A program made the translations under genes and the position numbers. Below the pieces are notes generated by a model. The model saw only the letters and a list, made by a program, of their open reading frames with translations, was not told where the DNA came from and ran no database searches. A stretch of 64,000 bases of DNA, from contig NZ_CP026362.1 of assembly GCF_004116955.1 (NCBI RefSeq), positions 2,552,501 to 2,616,500 of the forward strand, read 5' to 3'. Source of the stretch: Bacillus vallismortis. GTDB lineage: Bacteria; Bacillota; Bacilli; Bacillales; Bacillaceae. This document shows positions 28,258-37,431 of the stretch, in pieces (positions within the stretch are counted from its first letter, which is position 1; each line of letters opens with the position of its first letter).

Positions 28258-28740
28258 ATGGAATATAATTTACATGATACAACGGTATTAAACGAAAACA
28301 TTCTTTCATCTGAGGAACGGGAAATATGGGTGCTCTATATGAAAGTACTAACCTCTGCCGGGCTCGGTGATGTGTCCGAGTGGATGAAGCTTGATATGAG
28401 CATGCCGCAAATGAAAGTGCTGATGCTATTAAACAACCATGGAACTCTGAAAGTAAGCGATATTGCTGAAAAAATGGGGGCATCTCTGTCCAATACAACA
28501 GGGCTGCTTGATCGCCTTGAGAAATCAGGGTTTGTCAAACGGTCACATTCTGAAGAGGACCGCCGCTCAGTGGTTGTTCAGTTGACGGAGAATGCAAAAA
28601 ATATTTTTCGGGGCCTTTATGAAAAAGGCCACCTGAAATTAAAGCGTTCCTTGGAGCTGCTGTCCCCTGAAGAAAAACAGGCTGTTTCCGAAGGGCTTTC
28701 TATCCTTTCCAAAGCATTAGAGAAAGCGAAAAAAGAATAA
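28258..28740 (+). CDS. yfiV: YfiV, MarR-family regulator
   Basis: A 160-aa winged-helix protein. The DNA-reading helix is around GASLSNTTGLLDRLEKSG (residues 77-94) and the wing includes EEDRRSVVV. It is followed by a terminator and then yfiU, an MFS exporter, with an inverted repeat over the yfiU promoter. A regulator that releases the operator on binding an exported drug is the likely role. The inducer is unknown. Confidence 0.88.
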   Translation: MEYNLHDTTVLNENILSSEEREIWVLYMKVLTSAGLGDVSEWMKLDMSMPQMKVLMLLNNHGTLKVSDIAEKMGASLSNTTGLLDRLEKSGFVKRSHSEEDRRSVVVQLTENAKNIFRGLYEKGHLKLKRSLELLSPEEKQAVSEGLSILSKALEKAKKE

Positions 28741-28747
28741 ATCTACC

Positions 28748-28787
28748 AAGTCTGTCTTCTGCAAACCGTGGAGGCAGGCTTTTTTTG
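28748..28787 (+). terminator. yfiV terminator
   Basis: AAGTCTGTCTT and GAGGCAGGCTT pair over 11 positions with wobble pairs, followed by seven T. Confidence 0.75.
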
Positions 28788-28788
28788 A

Positions 28789-28832
28789 TTGACATTTAAT
28801 TCACTTAGAATGAATAATATATTTGAAGTGAA
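28789..28832 (+). promoter_or_regulatory. yfiU promoter and probable YfiV operator
   Basis: TTGACA (28789-28794), 18 nt, AATAAT (28813-28818). The inverted repeat TTCACTT (28800-28806) and AAGTGAA (28826-28832) brackets the -10. This is a MarR-type arrangement, and the adjacent yfiV is the natural candidate to bind it. Confidence 0.6.
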
Positions 28833-28852
28833 CAAAAAGGGAGTTGATGAAT

Positions 28853-30409
28853 ATGTCTGAAGCATCGATAGAACAGAAAAGCCAAAAGTGGGCGATCAGC
28901 CTGTTTACCATCGGTGTGTTTATGGCTGCGCTGGATAATGGTATTATTTCGGCGGCTTTAACAACGATAAACGAGTCGTTTGCCGTTTCTCCTTCCTGGG
29001 GGTCGTGGGGCATTACCCTTTATACGCTCGGCCTTAGCGTCAGTGTGCCGATCGTCGGAAAACTTTCCGACTGCTACGGCAGAAAGAAACTCTTTCTCAT
29101 TGAGGTTTGCCTCTTTGGACTTGGTTCTTTGCTTGTTGCTTTGAGCCAAAGCTTCCCGCTCTTTTTGATCTCACGGCTTATTCAGGCGCTTGGGGGCGGC
29201 GGTATTTTCATTATCGGCAGCTCACACATTCTCGCTACCCTTCCAAAAGAAAAACAAGGGAAGGCGCTTGGGCTGCTTGGCGCGATGAACGGGATGGCTG
29301 CTGTGCTCGGGCCGAATATCGGAAGTTTCCTGCTTGATTGGACCGGATCTTGGCACTGGCTGTTTCTGATTAATCTGCCAATTGCCGTGTTATTGGTTGT
29401 TTTCGGCGCATGTTTTATTGCAGAAACGAAAGCGCCTGTAGCTAAACGGCTTGATACGGCGGGAATCTTCCTTTTATCCTTGTCGATTTTAGCTGTAATG
29501 TACGGCATGACGAATCTTGACGGGGCAAATCTCTTCACCAGCTTGGGAGATCCAAAGGTTTATGGGTGTATTGGTTTTGGCATGCTCTGTTTTGTGGGGC
29601 TTATCTTGTTTGAAAGGCGGGTTGAACTGCGCGGAGGCGATCCGATTTTGGCTTATTCTCTGCTGCGGAACCAACTATTTCAGCGCACGCTTATCATCGG
29701 TTTGTTATCTGGCGGACTCTTGGCGGCGGTCATTTTTATCCCGTCATATGTTGAGCAGTATTTGGGTGTTCCTGCCGCAAAAGCAGGCTATTGGATGACT
29801 CCGCTTGCGTTAGCTTCAGGCATCGGCGCTTGGCTAGGCGGAGCGCTCACCGACAAAAAAGGGCCGGTGAAAACCGTTATACTTTCCGGAATTATTTCAT
29901 GTGCGGGGTTTGCTTTATTTCCGCTCTGGGTGACGGGGAAATGGGAGTTTGTGATCGCAAGTGTGGCAACCGGAATCGGCTTTGGCTTTCTGTTGGGCGC
30001 GCCGCTGAACGTCCTAGTATCAGAGGCGGCGAAAACGAATAAGGGCACAGCGCTTGGCACGCTTTCATTGGTAAGGCAAATCGGGCTGACATTGGCGCCG
30101 ACTCTTTATGCAGGTTTTATCACAGCCGGGTTTGACCAAATCGGTGATGAAATCAAGAGCCGCTTATCGGACAGCGGGCAATCAGAAACGGCAATGCAGA
30201 TGATGCCGGAGATCGACAGTTCTGATGTTTCTTCTTTACAAGAACAAATCGAACGCATTCCCGTACCTGAAGTCAAAACCGCGATAAGCGATGCCATTCA
30301 TGCGAGTGTCGCCAGCGGCTACGATCATTTATATGCTGCCGCCGCTTTGATTTCTCTGCTGGTGATTGCCGCTATCAGTCTTCCGGCTTTCCGCCGGAAA
30401 AAGCGTTAA
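28853..30409 (+). CDS. yfiU: YfiU, 14-helix drug-exporter (DHA2)
   Basis: A 518-aa MFS protein of the DHA2 (EmrB/QacA) family. [13 protein letters not shown] in helix 1 and [16 protein letters not shown] after helix 2 are typical; about 14 helices are predicted. It is probably a proton-driven multidrug exporter. ATG 28853 is 9 nt after GGGAG; in-frame TTG 28844 and ATG 28847 are closer but less well spaced. The stop overlaps that of the convergent yfiT by 4 bp. It is probably controlled by YfiV. Confidence 0.87.
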   Translation: MSEASIEQKSQKWAISLFTIGVFMAALDNGIISAALTTINESFAVSPSWGSWGITLYTLGLSVSVPIVGKLSDCYGRKKLFLIEVCLFGLGSLLVALSQSFPLFLISRLIQALGGGGIFIIGSSHILATLPKEKQGKALGLLGAMNGMAAVLGPNIGSFLLDWTGSWHWLFLINLPIAVLLVVFGACFIAETKAPVAKRLDTAGIFLLSLSILAVMYGMTNLDGANLFTSLGDPKVYGCIGFGMLCFVGLILFERRVELRGGDPILAYSLLRNQLFQRTLIIGLLSGGLLAAVIFIPSYVEQYLGVPAAKAGYWMTPLALASGIGAWLGGALTDKKGPVKTVILSGIISCAGFALFPLWVTGKWEFVIASVATGIGFGFLLGAPLNVLVSEAAKTNKGTALGTLSLVRQIGLTLAPTLYAGFITAGFDQIGDEIKSRLSDSGQSETAMQMMPEIDSSDVSSLQEQIERIPVPEVKTAISDAIHASVASGYDHLYAAAALISLLVIAAISLPAFRRKKR

Positions 30410-30943
30410 GACCAACCCATCCGTTTAGAAAGCTCCGTCATCTGGGCGATATGATGATGTGAGTGCCAGACATACAGCCCGAGCGCGTTCTCCAAGGTCA
30501 TGACCTCTTTTGTGTCGGGATGATAAAAACCGCGCTGAAATTGCTGATCCGTCAGGGTGCGGAGAAGAGCCGTCCATCTCCCGTGAAGCGCCTGCAAAAG
30601 CGCGAGTGAATCGCTTGGATCTGCTGTTTTCGAGTCCTTTAGCTCCGACCACGCTTTTTCATCATATGGACGGATGGCCGGTGTCTCTTCCGTCAAGCTT
30701 AATTTAAACCGAATATAGCTGTTCATATGACTGTCAGCCAGATGATGAACCACTTGCCGAACGGTCCACCCCCCGTCTCGGTAAGGTGTGTCAAGCTGGC
30801 TGTCCGTCTATGCCTTCAACGGCTTGTTTCAGTTTTGCCGGCACTTCTTCAAGAGCTTGAATCCATTCTGCTTTTTGCTCCTTCGATACAGATTTCCTCG
30901 GCTTGTATTCTCCAATTGGATAGCTTAGATTGGCTATTGTCAT
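30406..30943 (-). pseudogene. yfiT: yfiT, DinB/YfiT-fold putative metal hydrolase, frameshifted
   Basis: From the ATG at 30943 (AAGGGGGAA 5 nt upstream) the frame encodes the YfiT N-terminus (MTIANLSYPIGEYKP...) but stops after 50 codons. The rest ([19 protein letters not shown] onward) continues in another frame to 30406. Removing one G from the pair at 30798-30799 restores an uninterrupted protein with the usual number of residues before LDTPYR. The nickel/zinc-binding histidines (HHLADSH, HSHHH) are otherwise intact. Either a recent +1 mutation or a sequencing error. If real, a shorter protein from an internal start lacks the first helix. Confidence 0.85.
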
Positions 30944-31061
30944 GGAAGTTCCCCCTTCTGATTCGTCATCTCACTTATTTTACAAGAAAATAGTGCACGC
31001 TGCATAAATTAAAACCCGCTGAAAGTTGAAGGAATGGAGGACTGGAATCATTATGTAAACA

Positions 31062-31100
31062 GAATAAAACAATCGGCAGGAGCCTCTCTCCTGCCGATTG
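31062..31100 (-). terminator. yfiQ terminator
   Basis: A 13-bp perfect stem (CAATCGGCAGGAG with CTCCTGCCGATTG) is followed on the minus strand by TTTTATT. Confidence 0.85.
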
Positions 31101-31103
31101 CTT

Positions 31104-32192
31104 TCACCCTGCGTGATCACGCACTTCCACTGTTGCTTTCTTCTGTTTTGGCTGATAGACCTTCCCCACAAATAAATAACCGTACTTGAATTTATTCAGT
31201 GCCCATGAGGTCAAGATCGGGCCGGCTGTACACACGGCAAACAATAGAAGAACAGCCGGTACGGCAGGAATTCCGGGCATATTTGTAAGTAAAACGTAGC
31301 CTATGATCATAAAATAGGCATGGAGCAGATAAATCGAAAAGGAATAGTTGCTGATAAACATCATGATTTTTGGCACATGCTTCATTTTCGAAAACAAGTG
31401 AAAGCACAGGAAAATCATGCTTGTCGAATACAGCATGATATCAGGCCGTTTCGAGCTGATCATGCCGGTATCCCCGGCATAAGAAACCGTGACAACAAGC
31501 GCAGCAGAAGCTAATGCAGCGCCGTATATCACCCAGCGGTATTGGTTCAGCAGCGCTAAAAAGCGCTTGTACTCTTTTCCGCAATAGTAGGCAAGACAAA
31601 AGTAGAAGAGCCAGCCTGCGAACGGAACCCAGAAGAACGGAAACGACCCGCCTTCTTCAGAAGCAGGAGCCGGGCTGACCGCTGAGAAATAGCTTAAATA
31701 AAAGGCTGTCACCACAAATGAGATGGACAGCACCCATTTCGGCGATGCTTTTTTCAAATACTCGTGAAACATCATGTGCAACATGTAAAATTGAAAGATG
31801 ACAAGAATGAAGTATCCGATAAAATTTCCTAACAATACATTCGCCAGATACTTTTGCACTATCGCGAGAAAGGTAACCTCTCCCCCCATCGCACTTGTCA
31901 TCAACAGGGCATCAATAGCCGCGATAAATAAAAAAGGAACGAAAATCACTTTTCCCCGCTTCTTTAAAAAACCGTCAGGCACCCCGCCAGGATAAGAACG
32001 GGCCAGCAAAAATTCAGAGATGAAAATGAAAGCAGGCGTGCTGAACATCAGAAGTGTCCGAAAAGAATCTACGGTGTGAGAAATATTTGCGAGAGCTTCT
32101 GCTTGAAGCATCAAGACCATTGAAATGATATGGAGCAGGACGACACTTAAGCACGAAATGCAGCGGATCATAAAAATTTCTTTAATTTGCAT
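31104..32192 (-). CDS. yfiQ: YfiQ, membrane acyltransferase (acyltransferase-3 family)
   Basis: A 362-aa protein with about ten membrane helices. It begins with the family hallmark RCISCLSVVLLHI: basic residue, then a histidine at about residue 21 that is thought to act in acyl transfer. Such proteins O-acetylate surface polysaccharides. AAGGAG lies 8 nt before the ATG and terminators lie on both sides. The target is unknown. In 168, two further genes (yfiR, yfiS) lie next to it; they are absent here. Confidence 0.85.
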   Translation of the reverse strand: MQIKEIFMIRCISCLSVVLLHIISMVLMLQAEALANISHTVDSFRTLLMFSTPAFIFISEFLLARSYPGGVPDGFLKKRGKVIFVPFLFIAAIDALLMTSAMGGEVTFLAIVQKYLANVLLGNFIGYFILVIFQFYMLHMMFHEYLKKASPKWVLSISFVVTAFYLSYFSAVSPAPASEEGGSFPFFWVPFAGWLFYFCLAYYCGKEYKRFLALLNQYRWVIYGAALASAALVVTVSYAGDTGMISSKRPDIMLYSTSMIFLCFHLFSKMKHVPKIMMFISNYSFSIYLLHAYFMIIGYVLLTNMPGIPAVPAVLLLFAVCTAGPILTSWALNKFKYGYLFVGKVYQPKQKKATVEVRDHAG

Positions 32193-32350
32193 AACAGCGC
32201 TCCTTTTATTTCAAATTTTTAGAAATCGATGGTTGTACCTTAACATGGCCTTTGTATTTGAAAAAGTGCCTAATGTCATAAATGAGAGTATGTATGATTG
32301 ACGAAATCACTTTTTGGCAGATTTACTCAAACAAGATGCTGTGAGAATCG

Positions 32351-32385
32351 AAAAAACCTGCTGTAATGGAGACAACAGGTTTTTT
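32351..32385 (-). terminator. lipB terminator
   Basis: AAAAAACCTG-TGT and ACA-CAGGTTTTTT form a stem with T runs on both strands, 13 nt beyond the lipB stop. Confidence 0.85.
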
Positions 32386-32397
32386 CATATGAAAATA

Positions 32398-33030
32398 TTA
32401 ATTTGTATTGAGGCCTCCGCCATTCAGCCCTTCTTTGATATAGCCGTTCACTTGGCTATTCGAAAGCAAGCCAATATGGCCGATGCCATAAAGCTGGATG
32501 TTTCTCGCTCCCTGTAATCGAGACAAGCTATTCATTACGATTTGATCATTTAGGCTGTAGATAGATGTATAGAGGATTTTTTGATTAGGATCTGTACCGG
32601 GCAGCGCTACAGATGACACTAAACCATTAGCCCCTCCAAGTGTTACGACATTTTGAATCTTGTTGCCCCCGCCTAGATATTTAATATAATACAGCGTGTT
32701 GGCGCCGCCCATACTATGAGCAACAATATCTACTTTTTTGGCTCCCGTCTCTTTTAAAACCCGGTCAATATATGAAGCAAGCTGCGGGCCATTGTTAAAG
32801 TTGTTACCTGTCTTATCATAAAAATCAATGGCATACAGTTTGTTGCTTTGCCAGCCTTGAGAAATTAAGTAGTTTTTAATAGTAAAAAAGTTGTATGAGG
32901 CACCGCTTATTCCATGAACAAGAACGACAGGATTATGTACTGATTCAGCTTTTGCGCTTGACGGCGGTGCGGCTAGAACAGATAGAATCAGCGATAAACA
33001 GATAGTGGATGCAATAAGTATTTTTTTCAC
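32398..33030 (-). CDS. lipB: LipB (EstB), secreted family I.4 esterase/lipase
   Basis: A 210-aa exported lipase without a lid. The signal peptide ([19 protein letters not shown]) ends at AKA near residue 28. The triad is S106 in AHSMGG, D162 in SLNDQIV and H185 in GIGHIGL. The AxSxG elbow (Ala replacing the first Gly of GxSxG) is the hallmark of Bacillus I.4 lipases. The start is GTG at 33030, 6 nt after AGGGGGA; the ATG two codons upstream almost touches that site. The protein cleaves short and medium acyl esters outside the cell. It has a few substitutions relative to 168 as remembered. Confidence 0.94.
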   Translation of the reverse strand: MKKILIASTICLSLILSVLAAPPSSAKAESVHNPVVLVHGISGASYNFFTIKNYLISQGWQSNKLYAIDFYDKTGNNFNNGPQLASYIDRVLKETGAKKVDIVAHSMGGANTLYYIKYLGGGNKIQNVVTLGGANGLVSSVALPGTDPNQKILYTSIYSLNDQIVMNSLSRLQGARNIQLYGIGHIGLLSNSQVNGYIKEGLNGGGLNTN

Positions 33031-33069
33031 GTTCATTCCCCCTTAAAATGTTTGTACCACCAATTTCCT

Positions 33070-33097
33070 ATTATACATAAAAAAACTATTTTGTTAA
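33070..33097 (-). promoter_or_regulatory. candidate lipB promoter
   Basis: Minus strand TTAACA (33092-33097), 16 nt, TATAAT (33070-33075), 40 nt before the start. Confidence 0.6.
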
Positions 33098-33214
33098 TAC
33101 CTTTTTTCAGAAAAGTCAATTAAATATATAGTCTTGCTAAGTTTAAGGGGTCCAATATGATAATTTCTGGAACACAAGACCTATCTGCCATCTTTATTTA
33201 ACAAGCTAACCGGG

Positions 33215-33243
33215 TTGTGTTCCCTTCCTCCCTTTTCTATAAT
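33215..33243 (+). promoter_or_regulatory. candidate padR promoter
   Basis: TTGTGT (33215-33220), 17 nt, TATAAT (33238-33243), 80 nt before the padR start. Confidence 0.6.
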
Positions 33244-33322
33244 AAGGGGAATAGGCAGTTAGGATCACAGTTGAGCATTGGCTAATCTTTTTTGTGAAAC
33301 AGCCATAGACACGGAGGATAGC

Positions 33323-33871
33323 ATGAGAGTATTGAAATACGCCATATTAGGGCTTTTGCGGAAAGGCGAATTGAGCGGATATGATATTACAAGTTATTTT
33401 AAAGAGGAGCTCGGCCAATTTTGGAGCGCCAAGCACAGCCAGATTTATCCTGAGCTCAAAAAGCTCACGGATGAAGGATTTATCACGTTCCGCACAACGA
33501 TTCAAGGCACGAAGCTGGAGAAAAAGATGTACACCCTGACAGACAGCGGAAAGCAGGAGCTGCATGAGTGGCTGATCCGCCATCACCCGATACCGGAGAC
33601 GGTGAAGGATGAATTTATGCTGAAGGCTTATTTCATTTCTTCCCTGTCGCGGCAGGAGGCTTCTGATTTGTTCACAGACCAGCTGCGAAAACGCAAAGCC
33701 AAGCTGTCTGATCTGCAGGGAAGCTATGAAAAGCTTATGGCTTCAGCGGAACCTATATCGTTTCAATCACCGGACTTCGGACACTATCTCGTGCTGACAA
33801 AAGCGCTGGAGCGGGAGAAAAATTATGTTTCTTGGCTGGAATCGATTTTAGCGATGATAGATGAGGAGTAG
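33323..33871 (+). CDS. padR: PadR, phenolic-acid-responsive repressor
   Basis: A 182-aa PadR-family protein. The winged helix (residues 1-75, MRVLKYAILGLLRKGELSG) is followed by a C-terminal dimerisation and ligand helix bundle. In B. subtilis, PadR represses the phenolic acid decarboxylase gene padC and is released by ferulic and p-coumaric acid. padC is not in this window, so control is at a distance. GGAGG lies 6 nt before the ATG; an upstream in-frame extension is not used. Confidence 0.92.
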   Translation: MRVLKYAILGLLRKGELSGYDITSYFKEELGQFWSAKHSQIYPELKKLTDEGFITFRTTIQGTKLEKKMYTLTDSGKQELHEWLIRHHPIPETVKDEFMLKAYFISSLSRQEASDLFTDQLRKRKAKLSDLQGSYEKLMASAEPISFQSPDFGHYLVLTKALEREKNYVSWLESILAMIDEE

Positions 33872-33946
33872 CGGGAGCAGCCTTCGGACCGGACGCGTAT
33901 GTAGCCTGCTTTCCTTCATGGGCCGACGTAAGGGTTTAACGATATG

Positions 33947-33981
33947 AAAAAAGCATCTGCCTCGGGGACAGATGCTTTTTT
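33947..33981. terminator. bidirectional terminator between padR and lnrN
   Basis: AAAAAAGCATCTG and CAGATGCTTTTTT form a perfect 13-bp stem at the convergent ends. Confidence 0.9.
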
Positions 33982-35137
33982 AAGGTCGGAGCGCTTTCAG
34001 CCCCGCCGCAAAGGTAATGGCCGCAAAAGCAAGCAAGATCCCGCAAATCCCGAGAATATCTGTGACGTGCGCACCGTTAGCGAGAATCTCAGTCAGCCCG
34101 CTCATCGCCCACTTTTGCGGAAGAAATTCAGCGATGGCCTGCATAAATGTCGGCTCAATGTCTATCGGCCAATACATTCCGCTTACCATACACGTTGCGA
34201 TAACGAACAAGTTGCCGAACGCAAGCTGCTGTTCCGGCGTTCTGACATTGGCCGCAATGGCCAACCCGATGCCGACAACGGTCAGCAGGAAAAGCGATAC
34301 TAACACAATAACCGCAGCCGGATTGCCCCAGCTGATGCCAAACAGCCAATGGGTAGCGAGAAGCAAGATGCCGAATTGAATCCACCCAATCACAAAGAAG
34401 GACAGCACATATCCTGCACCGATTTCTGTCCGGCTGACAGAGGCTGTAAGCAATCTGGACCAGACCCCGTTTTTTCTTGCCTCTAAAATGGTTCCCGCCG
34501 CCCCCATCATGGTCAGCATGACAAACAAAATAGAAAAGCCTGCTGCTCTGGAGGCTGTGTCACTTGGGCCAGCCCCTTCTTTTTTATCGCTGAGCGTCTT
34601 TCGTTTGACGGCTGGTGCCGCATCTTCATGCTCTTTGGCGATAATTGTTTTATAGGCCGCCTTCCAGCTCTCCCCCGCTGCCTGAGCTGACGTTTTCGCC
34701 GCGGCAACCTGAATGTTGAGCTTTGCCAATGTGCTTTCTGCATATTGTTTGGCCATCGGTGCTTCGGACAATTCCGGGCCATGGCGGAAGATCAGCTCGG
34801 GATGTTTTCCTTTTTCCAACTGTGTCTGGAACGATCGGGAAATGGTGATGATCCCGGCAATCTTCTTTTGTTTCAGCTTTTCTGACGCTTTGCTTTCAGA
34901 CATGTTTTCAAATGTATACATATCATCGTGTGTCTTCAGCAGCCGAACATAATGCTGAGAGAGAAGCGTGTCGTCCTGATCTACGATCGCAAGCCGCAGC
35001 TTGTCGTCACTGCCGCCGAGCATCCCTCCAAAAACAAAGGTCAGCAAAAGCGGGGCAGCGAACATCATCAAATAGTTCTGCCGCTTCTTGAAAATAAGAG
35101 AAAGCTCTATGGCGCAAATGGCTAAGATTTTTTTCAC
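33980..35137 (-). CDS. lnrN: LnrN, ABC-2 permease of linearmycin resistance
   Basis: A 385-aa ABC-2-type permease. One N-terminal helix is followed by a large extracytoplasmic domain (about 50-190) and then five C-terminal helices. It partners LnrM, with LnrL as ATPase. The start is GTG at 35137, 7 nt after AAGGAGGT; the longer frame overlaps lnrM. It lies 13 nt downstream of lnrM. In B. subtilis the three-part exporter protects against linearmycins and other polyenes. Confidence 0.9.
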   Translation of the reverse strand: MKKILAICAIELSLIFKKRQNYLMMFAAPLLLTFVFGGMLGGSDDKLRLAIVDQDDTLLSQHYVRLLKTHDDMYTFENMSESKASEKLKQKKIAGIITISRSFQTQLEKGKHPELIFRHGPELSEAPMAKQYAESTLAKLNIQVAAAKTSAQAAGESWKAAYKTIIAKEHEDAAPAVKRKTLSDKKEGAGPSDTASRAAGFSILFVMLTMMGAAGTILEARKNGVWSRLLTASVSRTEIGAGYVLSFFVIGWIQFGILLLATHWLFGISWGNPAAVIVLVSLFLLTVVGIGLAIAANVRTPEQQLAFGNLFVIATCMVSGMYWPIDIEPTFMQAIAEFLPQKWAMSGLTEILANGAHVTDILGICGILLAFAAITFAAGLKALRP

Positions 35138-35150
35138 TTGGTGTACCTCC

Positions 35151-36341
35151 TTATCTTGTATGAAGCCGTCTGATGCCAAGCATGAGTGAACAAAAGCCGA
35201 TCGCTGCAAAAAGAAGCACAGGCTTTTGAAGGTCAGCCCAGCCTCCTCCTTCCATTAAAGAAAGAAAGCCGTCAAGCGCCCATCGATTCGGCACCGCTTT
35301 GGATACAGACTGCAAGAAGTCCGGAAATTGGTACAGCGGCAGCATGGACCCGCCAAGAACCGCAAGCAATTGAATGCCGAAGCCGCCGATCGCATCCGCC
35401 GATTTCATATCGCTGATACATGACGCAAGCAACATTGAAACGCCAGATACAGCGGCAGCGTATGAAAGACCGAGTACACTGACAAACAGCAAATTGCCTC
35501 CCCAATCTACTCCGAATACTTTGATCGTGACGATCAGGAATATCAAAAATTGTATAATGGCAAACAAATAGGTTCCGAGCCATTTTCCGAAGAGAATGAC
35601 AGCTTTTTGCGCAGGCGTCATCAGCATTCTGGCAAGCGTTTCCGTCTCTTTTTCCTGTAAAAAGGATTTCGCTCCGACTGTCATATGAAACAGCATAAAC
35701 ATGCAAAGCATGGCCGCCGAATAGTACTGAAAACTGGTAACGGCCTTGCTGCCGACTGATTGTTCTTTCATAGTAAGCTTGTTACCCGTTTCTTTTTCAA
35801 GCACCTTGACCAGGTTGTCTGCAAAGTGTGAAAGATCAAGCTTCCCTTGTTTAACAGCTGATGTTTTGCTGACGTAGTCCATTGAAGCTGACGCAGCTTC
35901 TTTTACCGTTTTATATTGGTCTATGAACGACGCGGCGGCTGTTTCGATGATGGAACTTTTTAATGTTTGATCAGAAGCAGCATAAACGAAAGCTGATGTT
36001 TTGCCGGCTTCCCAACCGTTCGGGATGACGATGCCAACATCGATTTTCTTTTCATCGAGCAGGCTCTTCATCTCATCTTCGCTGCTGGCTTGTATGACCT
36101 TTAGTGACTTCATTTTTTTGAGCACATCTGTTTGAAACATGTTCACTGCATCTGACTGGTCTGACTGGACAAAGCCGACTTTGATGCCGTCAATCTGGCT
36201 GCCTCCGTCAACAACCGATCCGAGCGCCGCCCCTAAAATACAAGTCAGGATCAACGGCATTAAGATCAGCATCATAACCCCTTTTTTGTCCGTGATTCTG
36301 ATTTTGACATCTTTCCATGCGATCCACATGCTTTTTTTCAT
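35151..36341 (-). CDS. lnrM: LnrM, ABC-2 permease of linearmycin resistance
   Basis: A 396-aa protein with the same layout as LnrN: an N-terminal helix, a long outside domain and five or six C-terminal helices. The [15 protein letters not shown] block is typical of ABC-2 permeases. The two permeases are paralogous and presumably form a heterodimer. AGGAGG lies 6 nt before the ATG, and it is 11 nt downstream of lnrL. Confidence 0.9.
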   Translation of the reverse strand: MKKSMWIAWKDVKIRITDKKGVMMLILMPLILTCILGAALGSVVDGGSQIDGIKVGFVQSDQSDAVNMFQTDVLKKMKSLKVIQASSEDEMKSLLDEKKIDVGIVIPNGWEAGKTSAFVYAASDQTLKSSIIETAAASFIDQYKTVKEAASASMDYVSKTSAVKQGKLDLSHFADNLVKVLEKETGNKLTMKEQSVGSKAVTSFQYYSAAMLCMFMLFHMTVGAKSFLQEKETETLARMLMTPAQKAVILFGKWLGTYLFAIIQFLIFLIVTIKVFGVDWGGNLLFVSVLGLSYAAAVSGVSMLLASCISDMKSADAIGGFGIQLLAVLGGSMLPLYQFPDFLQSVSKAVPNRWALDGFLSLMEGGGWADLQKPVLLFAAIGFCSLMLGIRRLHTR

Positions 36342-36352
36342 AGCCGTTCCTC

Positions 36353-37288
36353 CTAATCCCGCAACGTGCGGCCGGTCAGATTCAGAAACAGGCGCTCCAG
36401 ATTTGGTTCCTGCACTTGAAGAGACAGCAGGTTGATATGGTGGGCAGCGGCCTCCGCAAGCAGTCCGGTGACGACGTTCTCATGGTGTGCCGCAGAAATT
36501 TCAATTCTGAGCCCTGACTCATGTACGGTCACATCATTTACATGGGCCAGTGAACGGATCGCAAAAAGAAATGCTTCATCGATTGCATTGACAGTGAGCT
36601 GAATAATGGTATCGCCGCCAAGGCGGCTGCATAAATCGGTTTTTGTGCCGATCGCAATCATTTCTCCCTGATCAATAATGCCGATCCGGTCGCATAAATA
36701 CTCGACCTCTTCCATGTAATGGCTCGTATAGATCACCGTCATGCCCGTTTCATTGAGCTGTTTCACCGTTTCTAAAATGTGATTCCTCGATTGAGGGTCG
36801 ATGCCGACAGTCGGTTCATCCATGATCAGCAGCTCAGGCTTGTGCATTAAGGCGGCACCGATGTTGATTCTCCGTTTCATGCCGCCTGAGAACGTTTCAA
36901 TTTTATCCTTGGCCCGCTCAGTCAGGCCGACATATTCAAGGACCTCTGCCGATCTTTTTTTGGCCTCACCGTGCGTAAGTCCGTACATTTTCCCCCAAAA
37001 CATAAGATTTTCATGAGCCGTCAGCGTCGGATATAAAGCAATTTCCTGCGGAACAACGCCGATTTTTTGTTTCGCTTTGGCGGTTTGTTTGCCGATCATA
37101 TAGCCGCCCACTGTGATATTCCCGCTGTCATGCGGCACGAGGCCGGAAATCATCGAAATGGTTGTGGACTTCCCCGCACCGTTCGGCCCGAGCAGCCCGA
37201 ACGACTCCCCTTTTTGGAGGGAAAAAGAGATGCCTTTCACGATTGTTTTCTTTCCATATGCCTTTTTAATGTTTTCTGCTTGCAGCAC
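36353..37288 (-). CDS. lnrL: LnrL, ABC ATPase of linearmycin resistance
   Basis: A 311-aa ATP-binding subunit. Walker A is GPNGAGKST (about 35-43), the signature FSGGMKRR and Walker [13 protein letters not shown], all intact. A C-terminal regulatory domain of about 90 residues is present, as usual for drug-exporting DrrA-like ATPases. It is the first gene of lnrLMN, with a promoter that looks activator-dependent. Confidence 0.92.
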   Translation of the reverse strand: MLQAENIKKAYGKKTIVKGISFSLQKGESFGLLGPNGAGKSTTISMISGLVPHDSGNITVGGYMIGKQTAKAKQKIGVVPQEIALYPTLTAHENLMFWGKMYGLTHGEAKKRSAEVLEYVGLTERAKDKIETFSGGMKRRINIGAALMHKPELLIMDEPTVGIDPQSRNHILETVKQLNETGMTVIYTSHYMEEVEYLCDRIGIIDQGEMIAIGTKTDLCSRLGGDTIIQLTVNAIDEAFLFAIRSLAHVNDVTVHESGLRIEISAAHHENVVTGLLAEAAAHHINLLSLQVQEPNLERLFLNLTGRTLRD

Positions 37289-37319
37289 TTCGTTTCACTC
37301 CTTTTGTAATCCCATTGCC

Positions 37320-37357
37320 ATTGTAGAAAAAAGAAAGGCGTGCGGCATGTAGCGGCA
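37320..37357 (-). promoter_or_regulatory. lnrLMN promoter with direct repeats
   Basis: On the minus strand a good -10 TACAAT (37320-37325) has no recognisable -35 at 17 nt (ATGCCG). Instead GCGGCA occurs twice on the plus strand (37342-37347 and 37352-37357), ten bp apart, covering the -35 region. Repeats phased by one helical turn suit binding of a response-regulator dimer, here LnrK. Confidence 0.5.
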
Positions 37358-37375
37358 GATAGAATGTAAGGCATG

Positions 37376-37401
37376 AAAAAAAGGCCTTCAACAGGCCTTT
37401 T
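37376..37401 (-). terminator. lnrJK terminator
   Basis: AAAAAGGCCT and AGGCCTTTT pair around TCAAC, with seven T on the minus strand. It separates lnrJK from lnrLMN. Confidence 0.85.
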
Positions 37402-37431
37402 CAAAGAAGCGCATATGCCGAATGTCACATG

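Noticed and set aside
30727-30993. Plus-strand frame of 88 codons opposite yfiT
   Set aside because: It is antisense to the recognisable yfiT N-terminus and its protein has no family features; it is a by-product of that coding sequence.
35272-35706. Minus-strand frame of 144 codons within lnrM
   Set aside because: It is a shifted frame of lnrM with unusual composition (rich in C, R and H).
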